A DNA stretch of 64,000 nt from Acetatifactor aquisgranensis (GCF_943193215.1 NZ_CALPDH010000025.1:1-64000), one strand, 5' to 3'. Numbered from the stretch's first letter, positions 48,384-57,730 are shown. Program-made: numbers and translations. Notes: generated by a model from the sequence alone, not told the origin.

Positions 48384-48940
48384 ATCCAGTAGCCCTCCTT
48401 TTCAAGATACGCGCGAAGCTGATTGCGGCATCGAAAGAGCGTGGTCTTCACCTTGCTCTCCGACAGTGAAAAGCGTTGGGAGATGTGTGCAATGGAATCC
48501 AGATACCAGTACCGGCGTATGAAGATGTTCCTCTTCTCCTGGCCCAGCGTGCCGAGGAACCCGTTGATCGCTTCGCGGAGCGCCATGTCGTCCACGCGGC
48601 TTTCCACATCGTCCGGGGCCGGGATGCATTGCTCCATCTCCGCGCTGAGTTCACAGATGAATGCGCTTCGCTTCAGTCGGCTGCGGCTGCGGCAGCAGTT
48701 CAGGGAGATATGGCGGGTGATCCGCGCCAGAAAAGCGTAGAGATAGCTTCTGGGTTCGTGGGGCGGAATCGCGCTCCAGGCTTCCATGTAAGTATCGTTT
48801 TCGCATTCTTCGGCAGTCTGTGGGTCATTGACAATCCCATAGGCCAAGGACCGCAGACGGTTCCCATATTTTTCAGATGTATGCCGCACGGCCGCCTCGT
48901 CGCGGCCCAGGTACAGGTCGATGATCTTGCTGTCCTCCAA
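48380..48940 (-). CDS. ECF-type RNA polymerase sigma factor
   Basis: A 186-residue sigma-70 family protein. Region 2: NRLRSLAYGIVNDPQTAEEC then YMEAWSAIPPHEPRSYLYAF. Region 4: FIRRYWYLDSIAHISQRFSL, with helix-turn-helix SLSESKVKTTLFRCRNQLRA. The start codon is TTG at 48938-48940 with a GGGGG purine stretch upstream. Coupled to the membrane protein gene. Autoregulation is common in this group, but no promoter motif was identified. Confidence 0.85.
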   Translation of the reverse strand: MEDSKIIDLYLGRDEAAVRHTSEKYGNRLRSLAYGIVNDPQTAEECENDTYMEAWSAIPPHEPRSYLYAFLARITRHISLNCCRSRSRLKRSAFICELSAEMEQCIPAPDDVESRVDDMALREAINGFLGTLGQEKRNIFIRRYWYLDSIAHISQRFSLSESKVKTTLFRCRNQLRAYLEKEGYWI

Positions 48941-49428
48941 GGCTCTCGCCCCCTTTCTCTTCCTGCCGGAACGCCTCTACCTTAATAAGCACCGTTCCGG
49001 GTGGAAAGGTTACCGGGTCTCCGGAATCTTTTCGTCATCAGCGCAAAGAGGGAATACCCGAAGATATCCCCTCCCTACATGCCGAATCACGCTTATTGCT
49101 ATTCATACAGAAAAGTCAAAATGCCCGCATGGAGGCAACTGTGAACTCATTTAATCTGGCCCTTACCTCTTCTACGTCCAACAGGAAATCTCCCATTTTT
49201 TGCTGATACTTATGCCTTTCCAGTCCCGGTATGTGCCTTTCCGGATTCTGAGCCGGAAAGGCAGTATGGGGTCTGTTTTCTCAAAGAATAGGATTCCCTC
49301 ATCCTCCTCAAACATAAGGCCCGCATGGAATTGAACACCGTTCCGTCCTCAACGCCCCATAGGGTGACCAAATGCACCGGCCCTGCCCCGAACACCGCGC
49401 CATTGTCCTGCCGCAGCCCCACTCTTTT
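48941..49428. other. gap with only degenerate coding traces
   Basis: No start-to-stop gene is convincing. On the minus strand short protein-like stretches occur in different frames (for example MFEEDEGILFFEKTDPILPF near 49230-49315, and MGDFLLDVEEVRARLNEFTV near 49145-49200). This suggests a decayed gene. The sigma-factor promoter should also lie here but was not identified. Confidence 0.3.
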
Positions 49429-50154
49429 TCAGCAGCCAGAGGAATGCTCCCAGGCCCCCGGCATTTCACCTGAATCACCGACAACCCACATTTGTTCCAA
49501 TACCTTCCGGGACATCGGACAGACATTCCCATTGCTTATCAAAAGAATTCGCCCTAAATAGGTAACTTCCTTTTCCTTGACAAAAATAGCGCTTTCATCT
49601 TCCATAGCGCAGATAGGCAGATTCTGTTCCATGGAAATCTGCGACAAAATCTGCAGCAGCTCCCGGTTTTCCTGCGCTGCATGCGCCTTTATAGTAATAT
49701 CGGCCAATCCCAGCCCCTCATAAGGCACATGGGATTCCCATATGTCCAGGGCCCGTTTTGCCATGTTGCCCGCGCCTGCGCTCACCCCTAAAACAGCAAC
49801 GGCGCTTTTGCGGATTCCATCCCATATGTCTTTGTCGCGAATCAGCTGAAACTGCCGGACCCCATGGCCGCCCATCAGAAAGATGCAGGACGCCTCCTGA
49901 ATAAGCCGCCTGGCATCATCCACAGCCGTCCTGCCGTCAATCACGCTGTATCGCCCAAAGGGCATGCCGCATTCCTCAAACATGGCATGCATTCCGGCGG
50001 AGTCGCTGTCATTCCTCTCATAATCGGATGGCCATGCGCTTACAAAAACAAGGCTATCCCGGACAGCCAGCTCTTCCCGGAGCCGTTCCGCAATGCCAAC
50101 CGGAAAATGATGGGTCGGAAAACCGCTGAAAAATCCTAAAAATCGAGCATGCAT
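49429..50154 (-). CDS. peptidase S51 family protein (peptidase E-like)
   Basis: A 241-residue serine peptidase-like protein of the class I amidotransferase fold. The nucleophile Ser lies in AVLGVSAGAGNM (about residue 118), and MGGHGVRQFQLI precedes it as in dipeptidase E/cyanophycinase relatives. AGGGAGGG lies upstream of ATG 50154. It begins 7 nt after the stop of the GNAT gene, so the two are co-transcribed. Substrate unknown. Confidence 0.78.
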   Translation of the reverse strand: MHARFLGFFSGFPTHHFPVGIAERLREELAVRDSLVFVSAWPSDYERNDSDSAGMHAMFEECGMPFGRYSVIDGRTAVDDARRLIQEASCIFLMGGHGVRQFQLIRDKDIWDGIRKSAVAVLGVSAGAGNMAKRALDIWESHVPYEGLGLADITIKAHAAQENRELLQILSQISMEQNLPICAMEDESAIFVKEKEVTYLGRILLISNGNVCPMSRKVLEQMWVVGDSGEMPGAWEHSSGC

Positions 50155-50161
50155 CCCTGAC

Positions 50162-50734
50162 CTAGCCCTCCCTGAAAAAATCTTCCGCCAATATTGCATA
50201 CATTACCTTGTCAAATATTCCATTGTTGCATTTACATCCCTGCCGCAATGTCCCCTCCCACTTCATGCCGGCCTTTTCCTGCATTTTACCGGAAGCCGGA
50301 TTTTCATTTGCATGCCAGGCATAGATTCGGTTCATCCCGACTTCTCGAAAGAAAAACTCGATGACCCTTTTGGTCGCCTCCGTCATCAGGCCCTGATTCC
50401 ACCAGCTCCGCCCGATCTCACATGCTAATTCGACCTGGCGCAGCTCATCGTCCGGATGCATTCCGAAATATCGTCCGATCACTTCTCCAGTCTCCTTTAG
50501 CTGAACGGCCCAGCTATAGCGGTCACTCTTCTCATACGCGCCCAGCCAGTTGTGCGTGAACATATTTGCGTTCGTCATCACATCCGCGATACAGTTCATT
50601 GGCGCATAATTTGTCCATTTCCAGACTTCTGTATCATTCCAGCAATTATAATAAATCTGTTCCAGGTCTTCTTTTTGAAATCGCCGCAATATCAGACGCG
50701 GTGTCTCCAGATATACAGTTCCCTTATGCGTCAT
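50162..50734 (-). CDS. GNAT family N-acetyltransferase (RimJ/RimL-like)
   Basis: A 190-residue acetyltransferase: N-terminal VYLETPRLILRRFQKEDLEQ typical of RimJ/RimL, IGRSWWNQGLMTEATKRVIE as acetyl-CoA loop, IYAWHANENPASGKMQEKAG as C-terminal motif. Start 50734 has AGGAGAG. It targets a protein N terminus or small molecule; which is not determinable. First gene of a pair with the S51 peptidase. Confidence 0.85.
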   Translation of the reverse strand: MTHKGTVYLETPRLILRRFQKEDLEQIYYNCWNDTEVWKWTNYAPMNCIADVMTNANMFTHNWLGAYEKSDRYSWAVQLKETGEVIGRYFGMHPDDELRQVELACEIGRSWWNQGLMTEATKRVIEFFFREVGMNRIYAWHANENPASGKMQEKAGMKWEGTLRQGCKCNNGIFDKVMYAILAEDFFREG

Positions 50735-50872
50735 CGCTTCTCTCCTACCTCCTGGCAAAATGGCTCGCGTTTGGACGCCGCTTTACTTAGATTCGACAAG
50801 TTCATCAGCCCCATGAAAAGCATCTATGGCATATCTTCATTCAAGCATGCACCGCTTTTGCGACTTACTTTC

Positions 50873-51050
50873 TCAACACAGAATGATATTACTTCTTCCT
50901 CCTGATATCTGGGGCTTATGGCTGCCCTGCGCCAGCTGATATTCCATATTTCCATCTGTTTCCAGGAGCCTTTTCTCCACTTCGTCACACACATAATAAT
51001 ATTGCCTCCCAATCTTGCGGTAATGGCAGTATGTGTTCAAAAAGCCCTTA
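50873..51050 (-). pseudogene. hypothetical fragment
   Basis: A minus-strand frame of about 58 codons opens after a TGA and reads YRKIGRQYYYVCDEVEKRLL, then ETDGNMEYQLAQGSHKPQIS before a TGA at 50873-50875. Composition is protein-like; no start codon with ribosome site. Family not recognised. It lies between the GNAT gene and the phosphatase relic. Confidence 0.3.
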
Positions 51051-51110
51051 ACCTGCGTATATCAATATTCAGATATTGCCACCACATAGAAAAAAAGTCC
51101 GCACGCCTCG

Positions 51111-51315
51111 TCATCCCACCTTATGGTTGATATACTGCACTGCTGCTCTCCCATCCGTCTCCAATATCATTTTCGAAACGGAACCAGCGGTGCCGTGAAA
51201 ACGCCGCCTGGCGATATCCCTGAAAGAATCGCCCATCAGCATGGCCTGCAGAAAGCTCAGAGCAGTGCCATGGGAGACGATCAATATCTTTTTACCTCGC
51301 CACTTCCATCGGTAG
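51111..51315 (-). pseudogene. histidine phosphatase (phosphoglycerate-mutase family) C-terminal relic
   Basis: About 67 residues from RGKKILIVSHGTALSFLQAM to a TGA at 51111-51113. ILIVSHG is the second catalytic His motif of the family and the following helix and strand fit. The N-terminal RHG motif and half of the domain are missing; transposon-related DNA begins on that side. Confidence 0.6.
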
Positions 51316-51442
51316 TGTCAATTACTACCCTATTTTCGTTGCTAAAACATTGATTTATTGGGAGTTTGCAATAAAAAGAGCATTGCCCTCCCTTTTTGAT
51401 GTATAATGAGTTCACCACAGACCATTACCTCGAAAGGAGCCA

Positions 51443-51968
51443 ATGCCCATGGACATTATACATTATCTGCTACAACTTATTCAATACCTTTATCAGCAAA
51501 ACTGCTGGCTGATCATGTTCATCTGCAGATACATCCCACTCAGACAGTCCAAAGAACCGGAGGTTCAATATATGCCAGCAAAGCCAGTCAAAGCGAAAGA
51601 GCAGTGCCGTCTGGTCATGGAATGTCGCTCCAGTGGCCTGACAGACCACCAGTGGTGCAGGGAGAAAGGCATCTGCCCAGGTACATTCTACGGCCGGATG
51701 CGCAGGCTCCGCCAGAAAGGATATCAGGGCATACCGGAGCTGGTTCACAGCCAGCGTGTAAGCACAAAACAGGAGATTGTCAGGATAGAGCCTGACATCC
51801 GGCAGGGACGGGATGCCTCCCCCGCCTCTTTTGGAGACTGCGTGTCCGGCATTCTCGGTTCCAGCCATGGAACTATCCGTAGCCGGTGTGGTACTGCGCA
51901 TCCCCAACGGGACAAATCCGGCGCTGCTGAGAGAAACCGTCCGCCTGATTGGAGGCGGATCATGTTAG
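51443..51968 (+). pseudogene. IS66-family TnpA (accessory protein) relic, chimeric and frameshifted
   Basis: ATG 51572 (CGGAGG upstream) opens an IS66 TnpA: VKAKEQCRLVMECRSSGLTD then HQWCREKGICPGTFY. The frame is lost near the C5 tract around 51826-51830. The true C terminus (MELSVAGVVLRIPNGTNPAL to LIGGGSC) is in the next frame and ends at 51966-51968. In frame upstream, 51443-51571 encodes a hydrophobic leader (QLIQYLYQQNCWLIMFICRY) foreign to TnpA and probably from another insertion sequence, so the relic is a fusion. Confidence 0.65.
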
Positions 51969-52020
51969 GAGATATTTCGGCTACGGACGAGATTTATATC
52001 GTCTGCGGCTACTTAGTACA
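51962..52020 (+). pseudogene. IS66-family TnpB, first residues only
   Basis: ATG 51962 overlaps the end of TnpA and reads MLGDISATDEIYIVCGY, the highly conserved start of IS66 TnpB. After that the family sequence stops. The rest of tnpB and the transposase gene are deleted. Confidence 0.55.
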
Positions 52021-52160
52021 AAAGGGCCGTTACTCGGCCTTTTCTTTCACCTGTTCCGGCTTCTGCCTGCCCTCGGTGTACTCAACTACTTTGTCATTGT
52101 TAACCTATTAGTTACGATAATTGTTAAACATGGAAATAGATTTTGGCTTGTCTAACTTTC

Positions 52161-52358
52161 CTATTCTTCAACAGTAAAAATTTCCTCGATTGAAACATGA
52201 AATACCTTTGCAATGTTCCATGCCAAAACCAATGATGGATTATATTTACCCTTTTCAAGATTTCCAATTGTTTCTCTGCGAACTCCAACCAAATTTGCTA
52301 AATCTTCCTGTTTCATATCAAATCTTGCTCTGAACTCTTTTATCCTGTTCTTAATCAT
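52161..52358 (-). CDS. XRE family transcriptional regulator
   Basis: A 65-residue Cro/CI-type DNA-binding protein: MIKNRIKEFRARFDMKQEDL, recognition helix in VGVRRETIGNLEKGKYNPSL, ending IEEIFTVEE. This minimal form commonly pairs with a small membrane protein. Its start overlaps the DUF3796-like gene stop by 8 nt, so it is translated from the same mRNA behind the 52751-52779 promoter. Confidence 0.88.
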   Translation of the reverse strand: MIKNRIKEFRARFDMKQEDLANLVGVRRETIGNLEKGKYNPSLVLAWNIAKVFHVSIEEIFTVEE

Positions 52359-52701
52359 TTTTTGTATTAACCCTCTCTTTAATTTCTAAAGCAAAGGTAG
52401 AAAAAGCAAATATCGCTATTGAAATACCAAATCCTAATGCTGTTCCGGCAGCTAAAGGATTGCTGCTCATCTTAAAATAAGACAAGGCAAATGTAGCAGC
52501 AGTTGTAATGAAAAGATTAGCAAAGAAAGCCCATGAAGCACACCTTTTTATTGTATCAACAAACATTTCATCGGGAGTCACCCAAAAATACTCAAAAAAT
52601 AGGACAAAAGCAAAAAACGATAGAAACAAAGGTTCGCTCCCAATCAATCCCCATACGCCTAACAAAGAAACAAATCCAATACAGCCATACCAATTTTTCA
52701 T
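52351..52701 (-). CDS. small membrane protein (DUF3796-like) paired with XRE regulator
   Basis: A 116-residue protein with four hydrophobic helices (YGCIGFVSLLGVWGLIG, LFLSFFAFVLFFEYFWV, WAFFANLFITTAATFALSYF, ALGFGISIAIFAFSTFAL). Size, topology and overlap with an XRE gene match DUF3796-type proteins of Firmicutes, whose role is unknown. AAGGAG precedes ATG. AT-rich compared with neighbours, and flanked by transposon relics on both sides, so probably acquired. Confidence 0.65.
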   Translation of the reverse strand: MKNWYGCIGFVSLLGVWGLIGSEPLFLSFFAFVLFFEYFWVTPDEMFVDTIKRCASWAFFANLFITTAATFALSYFKMSSNPLAAGTALGFGISIAIFAFSTFALEIKERVNTKND

Positions 52702-52750
52702 AATTCATTCTCCTTTTTTGTTTGTGGTATATTTCGCTCTTTATGTTATA

Positions 52751-52779
52751 AATATACCACGTTAGAAAATGAGTGTCAA
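52751..52779 (-). promoter_or_regulatory. promoter of DUF3796-XRE pair
   Basis: On the minus strand TTGACA (52779-52774), 17-nt spacer, TATATT (52756-52751). Confidence 0.7.
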
Positions 52780-52845
52780 TAACTTATAAAGAGAAATATG
52801 AGGTATGAGAGGGATTCCGTAGTAGTCGGCATTCGTGGGAAAATC

Positions 52846-53275
52846 TAAACTTTTGGATTTTCCCACAATGCTTGTCTTTTGGGCTTTGTTTTTTGGTTCG
52901 GAATAGTGTGGTGCTGGCGGGGGCGCAGGAAGCTGTAGCAGGCGACCCAGAGGGCCAGGTCATAGCCGGGGGCACCATCGATGCTGTCGAAGCCGTTCGC
53001 AGGCCTGTAGGAGGCCTTGTAGGTGCGGTTGAGCCTTTCAGTCATCTGCCTGAAGGGACGGAGCTCCTTCGATACCTCGTCGCCATCGGTGAGGCCGGTG
53101 ACCCGGGTGATGGTGAACCTGAACTTTTCGCCGAACTCATGGAAGAACTGCCGGGCGGGCCAGGGGGTAGGCGCTGTAGCCATCGGCGATGAAGCGGAAG
53201 CCTTCCGGGAGCTCCCTGAGGTGTCGGAAAGCCATGCGCAGGCGGCGGCTGTCCTGAGGGGAGAACCCGGCAATT
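52846..53275 (-). pseudogene. DDE transposase relic (IS6/IS240-like)
   Basis: Two frames together give a transposase end. 53275-53150 encodes FRHLRELPEGFRFIADGYSA, with the second catalytic Asp in ADGYSAY. After a shift near 53150 the other frame gives RPFRQMTERLNRTYKASYRP with the catalytic Glu, and LALWVACYSFLRPRQ. The N-terminal third is absent and the frames are broken, so it is inactive. No terminal repeats were located. Confidence 0.6.
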
Positions 53276-53455
53276 TTTTACAACCACTATTTTGAAAAAC
53301 CGCCCGCTGTTACCAGCACCGAACGGCTTTGGATATATCCCGGAGGGATACAATAGGTCTGCAAACTTACAAACATTGTATCATCTCCGGGAGTTTTCCG
53401 CCGCCTTGGCCCTGTCCGTCCCGTTCCCCCGCGGGGCAGGACGCTCGCAATCCGG

Positions 53456-55309
53456 TCAGTCCTTTTCCTCCACATTATAATATTTCGCCTGCGCATTCCA
53501 CATCTTCGCGTAGCTCCCGCCTGCGGCGAAAAGGGCTTCATGGCTTCCCTGCTCCGCGATTTTACCGTCTTCAAAAACAATTATATGGTCGCAGAACCGG
53601 CAGCTTGCCATCCTGTGGGAAATATAGACGCTGGTTCTGCCCTGTACCATTTCACGGAACCTGGCATAGACTTCCGCCTCCGCCTTCGGATCCAGTGCAG
53701 CCGTGGGCTCGTCCAGAATCACCACCGGCGCGTCCCTGTAGAGGGCACGGGCCAGCGCCAGCTTCTGGGCCTCTCCGCCGCTGATTTCCACGCCGTCCCC
53801 CATGTCCTTGTAGAGATAGGCGTCCAGCCCTCCGGGCATCCCGCGCACCATGGAGCCCGCCTCCGCCTGCTCCAGCACCTCCCAGATCCTCGTCTCATTC
53901 CGCTCTCTCCCCGCCGTGACATTCTCCCACACCGGGAAGGCGAACAGCTTGAAATCCTGGAACACCACTCCGAACAGGCTTCTGTACTCCTCTTCGTCAT
54001 ACTTGCGGATGTCCACGCCGTTCAGGGTGATGCGCCCGCTGGCAGGCTCATACAGGCGGCATAAAAGCTTGATGAAGGTGGTCTTCCCGGCGCCGTTCCG
54101 GCCCACCACCGCCAGCTTCCCCCTGACCCGAATCCTGCAGTCCACATCCTTCAGCACCAGCTTCTCCGTGCCCGGGTACCGGAAGCTCACATGCTCAAAG
54201 GCAATCTCATACTCTCCATCCGTGCGCTTTTCCACCGGGATGGAGCCCTTCACATGCAGATTCTCCGTGTCCAGAAAGGCCAGGAACTCCTCCATATAAG
54301 TACATATCTTCTGCAGATCCCCGTGGACTGCGATCAAGGTGAAACAGGCTCCCCCGAACTGGTGCAGCGCCCCCACGTACTGGGTAAAAGCCCCCACTGT
54401 CACAGCCCCTGTGACCACCTTCAGAGCCGCCAGCAGATAGGCTCCCACAATGAAGACGCTGTCCACCAGCCTGTTGGCATTACCCTGTTTCCTCTCCACA
54501 TCACAGGCATCGGAAAAATGTCCCCAGGATTTCTTCAGAAAGACGGAGAGATTCTCCAGAATCATATCCTGCATGCCATAGATGCGAATCATCTTTCCCG
54601 CCTTGAAGTTGCCCAGCACTTGCTGGGTCAGGTACATCACCCGGTCTTCCACACCCGTATGGGACTCGAAAAGCGCCCTCCGCTCTTCCGCGAACCGCCG
54701 GAACGCCCTGTATGCGCCGAATACCGTCCCCGCCATCATCCCCGCCAGCAGCGCCGCCGAGGGCACCGGCGACGCAAGGGCTCCCAGGACGCCGAACCCC
54801 GCCCCTGGCTTTCTCAGGCACAGATGCGCCACAAGGGAAACAGAAAGCAATAGATTCACAATCGCTTTCAGAATCTCATAATAATGATACAGCAATGTCC
54901 CCAGGCCGCCCTGCATGTCCGATGTGCGCTCCGAAAACAGAAGCTTCTCCGCCACCTCCGGTCTCTCCATGGTCTCATAATCCATGGAAAAAGCTTTTCT
55001 GCGCAGCCAGACATAGAACACCAGCCAGATTTTCCTTTGAAGACATTGTAGTCGTCTTTGAATCAGCCGCGAAGCCAGGCCGAAGAACAGATTCGCCAGC
55101 AGCAGCATGAGCGCCGCTCCGGCTGCCTGACGGTATTGTCCCGCCAACAGGGCGTCCACCAGCCCCGCCGTCAGGAACAGCCCGATATAAATCTGCCCCA
55201 GGGAAAGAACCAAATCCAGCAGATACATAGGAATCACGATGGAATCTTCGGCATGGATCATTTTCAGCAGCCGAAAGCCTGTCTTATGAATGGATCGGAA
55301 TGTATTCAT
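53456..55309 (-). CDS. ABC exporter, fused permease-ATPase (second of pair)
   Basis: A 617-residue half-transporter: six helices (about 20-320) then a nucleotide-binding domain with VVGRNGAGKTTFIKLLC (Walker A), ISGGEAQKLALARAL (signature) and VVILDEPTAALDP (Walker B). No C39 peptidase domain. ATG 55309 has AGGAGT upstream. It begins 33 nt after the upstream exporter gene ends, and the two probably form a heterodimer. Substrate unknown; context with a GHKL/LytTR pair suggests a peptide or lipid signal or antimicrobial. Confidence 0.85.
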   Translation of the reverse strand: MNTFRSIHKTGFRLLKMIHAEDSIVIPMYLLDLVLSLGQIYIGLFLTAGLVDALLAGQYRQAAGAALMLLLANLFFGLASRLIQRRLQCLQRKIWLVFYVWLRRKAFSMDYETMERPEVAEKLLFSERTSDMQGGLGTLLYHYYEILKAIVNLLLSVSLVAHLCLRKPGAGFGVLGALASPVPSAALLAGMMAGTVFGAYRAFRRFAEERRALFESHTGVEDRVMYLTQQVLGNFKAGKMIRIYGMQDMILENLSVFLKKSWGHFSDACDVERKQGNANRLVDSVFIVGAYLLAALKVVTGAVTVGAFTQYVGALHQFGGACFTLIAVHGDLQKICTYMEEFLAFLDTENLHVKGSIPVEKRTDGEYEIAFEHVSFRYPGTEKLVLKDVDCRIRVRGKLAVVGRNGAGKTTFIKLLCRLYEPASGRITLNGVDIRKYDEEEYRSLFGVVFQDFKLFAFPVWENVTAGRERNETRIWEVLEQAEAGSMVRGMPGGLDAYLYKDMGDGVEISGGEAQKLALARALYRDAPVVILDEPTAALDPKAEAEVYARFREMVQGRTSVYISHRMASCRFCDHIIVFEDGKIAEQGSHEALFAAGGSYAKMWNAQAKYYNVEEKD

Positions 55310-55342
55310 GACTACTCCTTTTTCACTTATTCCGGGCACCCG

Positions 55343-57316
55343 TCAGACAGATGCCATTCCTTCCGGAACCCTGTCCACAGATTCCGGATTCTTCTGGTAG
55401 TATCTGGCCTGCAGGGCAAAAAGCTCGGCGTAGGGCCCGCCTTCCCTCATCAGGCTCTCATGGCTCCCCTCCTGGACGATCCGCCCTTCTTCCAGGAAAA
55501 TGATCCTGTCGCAGAACCGGGTGGAGCTCAGCCTGTGGGAGATGAAGACCGCTGTTTTCCCCTGAATCATCTCGTCATATTTTTCATACATCTCGCTCTC
55601 CGCGATTGGATCCAGGGCGGCAGTGGGCTCGTCCAGGATAACTACAGGTGCGTCTTTATACAGTGCCCTGGCCAGCATCAGCTTCTGCAGCTCCCCTCCG
55701 GAGAACGTGACGCCCTCCGGATCCATATCCTTGTCCATGCTGGTCTGCTCTTTCTTCGGCAGCGACTGCACCCGTTCCAGGAGCCCCGCGTCCTCCAGGC
55801 TCTTGCGCAGCCTGGGGCCATCCTCCTCCCCCGCCTTTACACAGGTCACATTCTCCGCCACAGGGAAGGCAAAAGTGAACACGTCCTGGAACACCACGGC
55901 GAACTCTCGAAAGACCTCTCTCTGGGACAGATCCTGAAGCTCCTGTCCGTCCAGGCAGACCTTTCCGGAAGTGGGGCGGTACAGTCCGCACAGAAGTTTG
56001 ATCAGCGTTGTCTTCCCGGCTCCGTTCAGCCCCACCAGCGCCAGCTTCTCCCCGGCCCGGATCGTCAGGTTCAGGTCATGGATCGTATCCTCTCCGGAAT
56101 GCCCTTCTTCCGGGCATTCCATGTTCCCTTCATACCGGAAACAGACATGCTCCAGCCGTATCTCATGGAGCTTTCCCGCCCGCTTCGGCCCCGGTTTCCC
56201 CTCTTCCACGATTCCGTATGACATGAAGTCTCGATAATTTTTAATTATTTTTTCGTTTTTCGCCAGATTGATCACCGCTTCCAGAAAACCTCTCACCCAG
56301 TTCTCAAACCCCGCTATAATCCCCAGATACAGCAGAAAAGCCGAGAGAGCCAGTCTGCCCGCCGCCATCCGGCCAAGGAGCCATCCGTAGACCGCCACGT
56401 TCCTGGCAAAGGAGAGCAGATGGTTCGCGATGCCCGCTGCCGTATACCCCTTCTCCTGCCAGTCCAGCAAAGAGACGCTTCTCTCTATCATCTGATAGAA
56501 CGTCTTCAGGAACCATTTGTCCATCCCGTACATCCGGATGTCTTTCCCGTTTTGGGGGACAATGGATTCCCTCCTTAAGTACTGGAATCCGCTCCACTTT
56601 CCATCTATCTCATCCTCTGCCCGGAGGGCGCGCTTTTCCGCCACCCCATGGAACCATGTGACCAGGAGGGTCTGGGACACCAGAAGGAGCAGCAGAAAGA
56701 TGCTTTCCCGGCCCACAATGGCCCCATAGACCACAAGGCCGCACAGATTGAGCAACAGGTTCCAGAAGCTCTTGGCATAGGCTTCTATGCCGAAGTGATT
56801 CCCATTGTATACATTCCGCTTCGCCGCTTCCCACATCTCCCGCCCTTTGGCAGTCTCCAGGCTCTGACCGTCCATCTCCAGGGTCTTGCGGTTGAACTCG
56901 TACATGATGTCAACGCGGAACAGGAACAGGGTTTTGTCCCGCATGGCGCGCAGATGCCCCTGGAGATACCGGGCTGTCTGCAGCAGAATCACGTACCCGG
57001 CCACCAGCAGAAGAATCTCCCCCGGCGCCCTCCCGCTCACCAGACAGGCCGCAACGGCTCCGGCCAGCGCGGCTTCCAGAAAGGGAAGGAGCACGCCGAA
57101 CACCAGATCCCCGCCGCAGAGGGCAAATGCCCCCGGCCCTTCCTCCTGTCCCAGGCGGCGGAATACGTACCGGCAGTTGTCCCATTTATCCCTGATCCGC
57201 TTTCCTCTGGCCTGGCCTCCTTCCGCTTGCCCTCCTCTGGCATGCTTTCTTCTCATCTGCCTTCTTCTCGTCTGCCTTCTATCCTGTCGTCTGTCTGAGT
57301 TCTTCTGTTTCCACAT
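55343..57316 (-). CDS. ABC exporter, fused permease-ATPase (first of pair)
   Basis: A 657-residue half-transporter with an unusual Arg/Lys-rich N terminus (first ~45 residues, for example RRQDRRQTRRRQMRRKHARG) before six helices (about 60-345). The ATPase domain has LVGLNGAGKTTLIKLLCG (Walker A), FSGGELQKLMLARAL (signature) and VVILDEPTAALDP (Walker B). An insert (MECPEEGHSGEDT) precedes the domain core. AGGAAGGGAG lies upstream of ATG. Likely heterodimer partner of the 53456 protein. Confidence 0.85.
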   Translation of the reverse strand: MWKQKNSDRRQDRRQTRRRQMRRKHARGGQAEGGQARGKRIRDKWDNCRYVFRRLGQEEGPGAFALCGGDLVFGVLLPFLEAALAGAVAACLVSGRAPGEILLLVAGYVILLQTARYLQGHLRAMRDKTLFLFRVDIMYEFNRKTLEMDGQSLETAKGREMWEAAKRNVYNGNHFGIEAYAKSFWNLLLNLCGLVVYGAIVGRESIFLLLLLVSQTLLVTWFHGVAEKRALRAEDEIDGKWSGFQYLRRESIVPQNGKDIRMYGMDKWFLKTFYQMIERSVSLLDWQEKGYTAAGIANHLLSFARNVAVYGWLLGRMAAGRLALSAFLLYLGIIAGFENWVRGFLEAVINLAKNEKIIKNYRDFMSYGIVEEGKPGPKRAGKLHEIRLEHVCFRYEGNMECPEEGHSGEDTIHDLNLTIRAGEKLALVGLNGAGKTTLIKLLCGLYRPTSGKVCLDGQELQDLSQREVFREFAVVFQDVFTFAFPVAENVTCVKAGEEDGPRLRKSLEDAGLLERVQSLPKKEQTSMDKDMDPEGVTFSGGELQKLMLARALYKDAPVVILDEPTAALDPIAESEMYEKYDEMIQGKTAVFISHRLSSTRFCDRIIFLEEGRIVQEGSHESLMREGGPYAELFALQARYYQKNPESVDRVPEGMASV

Positions 57317-57408
57317 GCCGCTCCCTTCCTATAGCACAGTGTTTTTCTATTCTTCCATCTGTAATAGCTTGATGCCAGAATCAAAACCATATGCAAACAC
57401 GAATTGTG

Positions 57409-57669
57409 TTAATTGTTTGAAAATTGTTCGCCAAATTCCCATGCTTTTATCGGGTATGTCCACTGATAACCTTTTGCCCCAACATCATGGCTTAGCAGTA
57501 TAGCGAAATCTATCGCGCTAAACCAGTCAGCTGAGTATGGCATAGAATCAGATTCATTTATAATACTGCTCCTGAGACCGCCACAGCTGGCAGTATTTCC
57601 CAGGGCAGCTTTCGCTGTGAAAGTATTGTATCTGGCCTGCTTTCGCATATGGCGGAGCATTGGATGCAT
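57409..57669 (-). CDS. uncertain small reading frame between kinase and exporter genes
   Basis: An 86-codon frame, MHPMLRHMRKQARYNTFTAK to IKAWEFGEQFSNN, placed after the kinase terminator and before the exporters. It has one Cys (TASCGGLRS) and no clear leader, helix or ribosome site at either Met. A secreted peptide substrate would be expected about here, which is the only reason to list it; it may be non-coding. The remainder of 57317-57777 shows no other gene. Confidence 0.2.
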   Translation of the reverse strand: MHPMLRHMRKQARYNTFTAKAALGNTASCGGLRSSIINESDSMPYSADWFSAIDFAILLSHDVGAKGYQWTYPIKAWEFGEQFSNN

Positions 57670-57730
57670 GGCAGTTCAGGAAACAACCTCCGGGAGACCA
57701 TCTCGGCTTCTCTGGCTCACATTATAAAAC

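Noticed and set aside
57409..57669. AgrD-like or GG-leader pheromone precursor
   Set aside because: The frame lacks a ribosome site, a hydrophobic or double-glycine leader and a Cys/Ser thiolactone core with acidic tail; kept only as a low-confidence reading frame.
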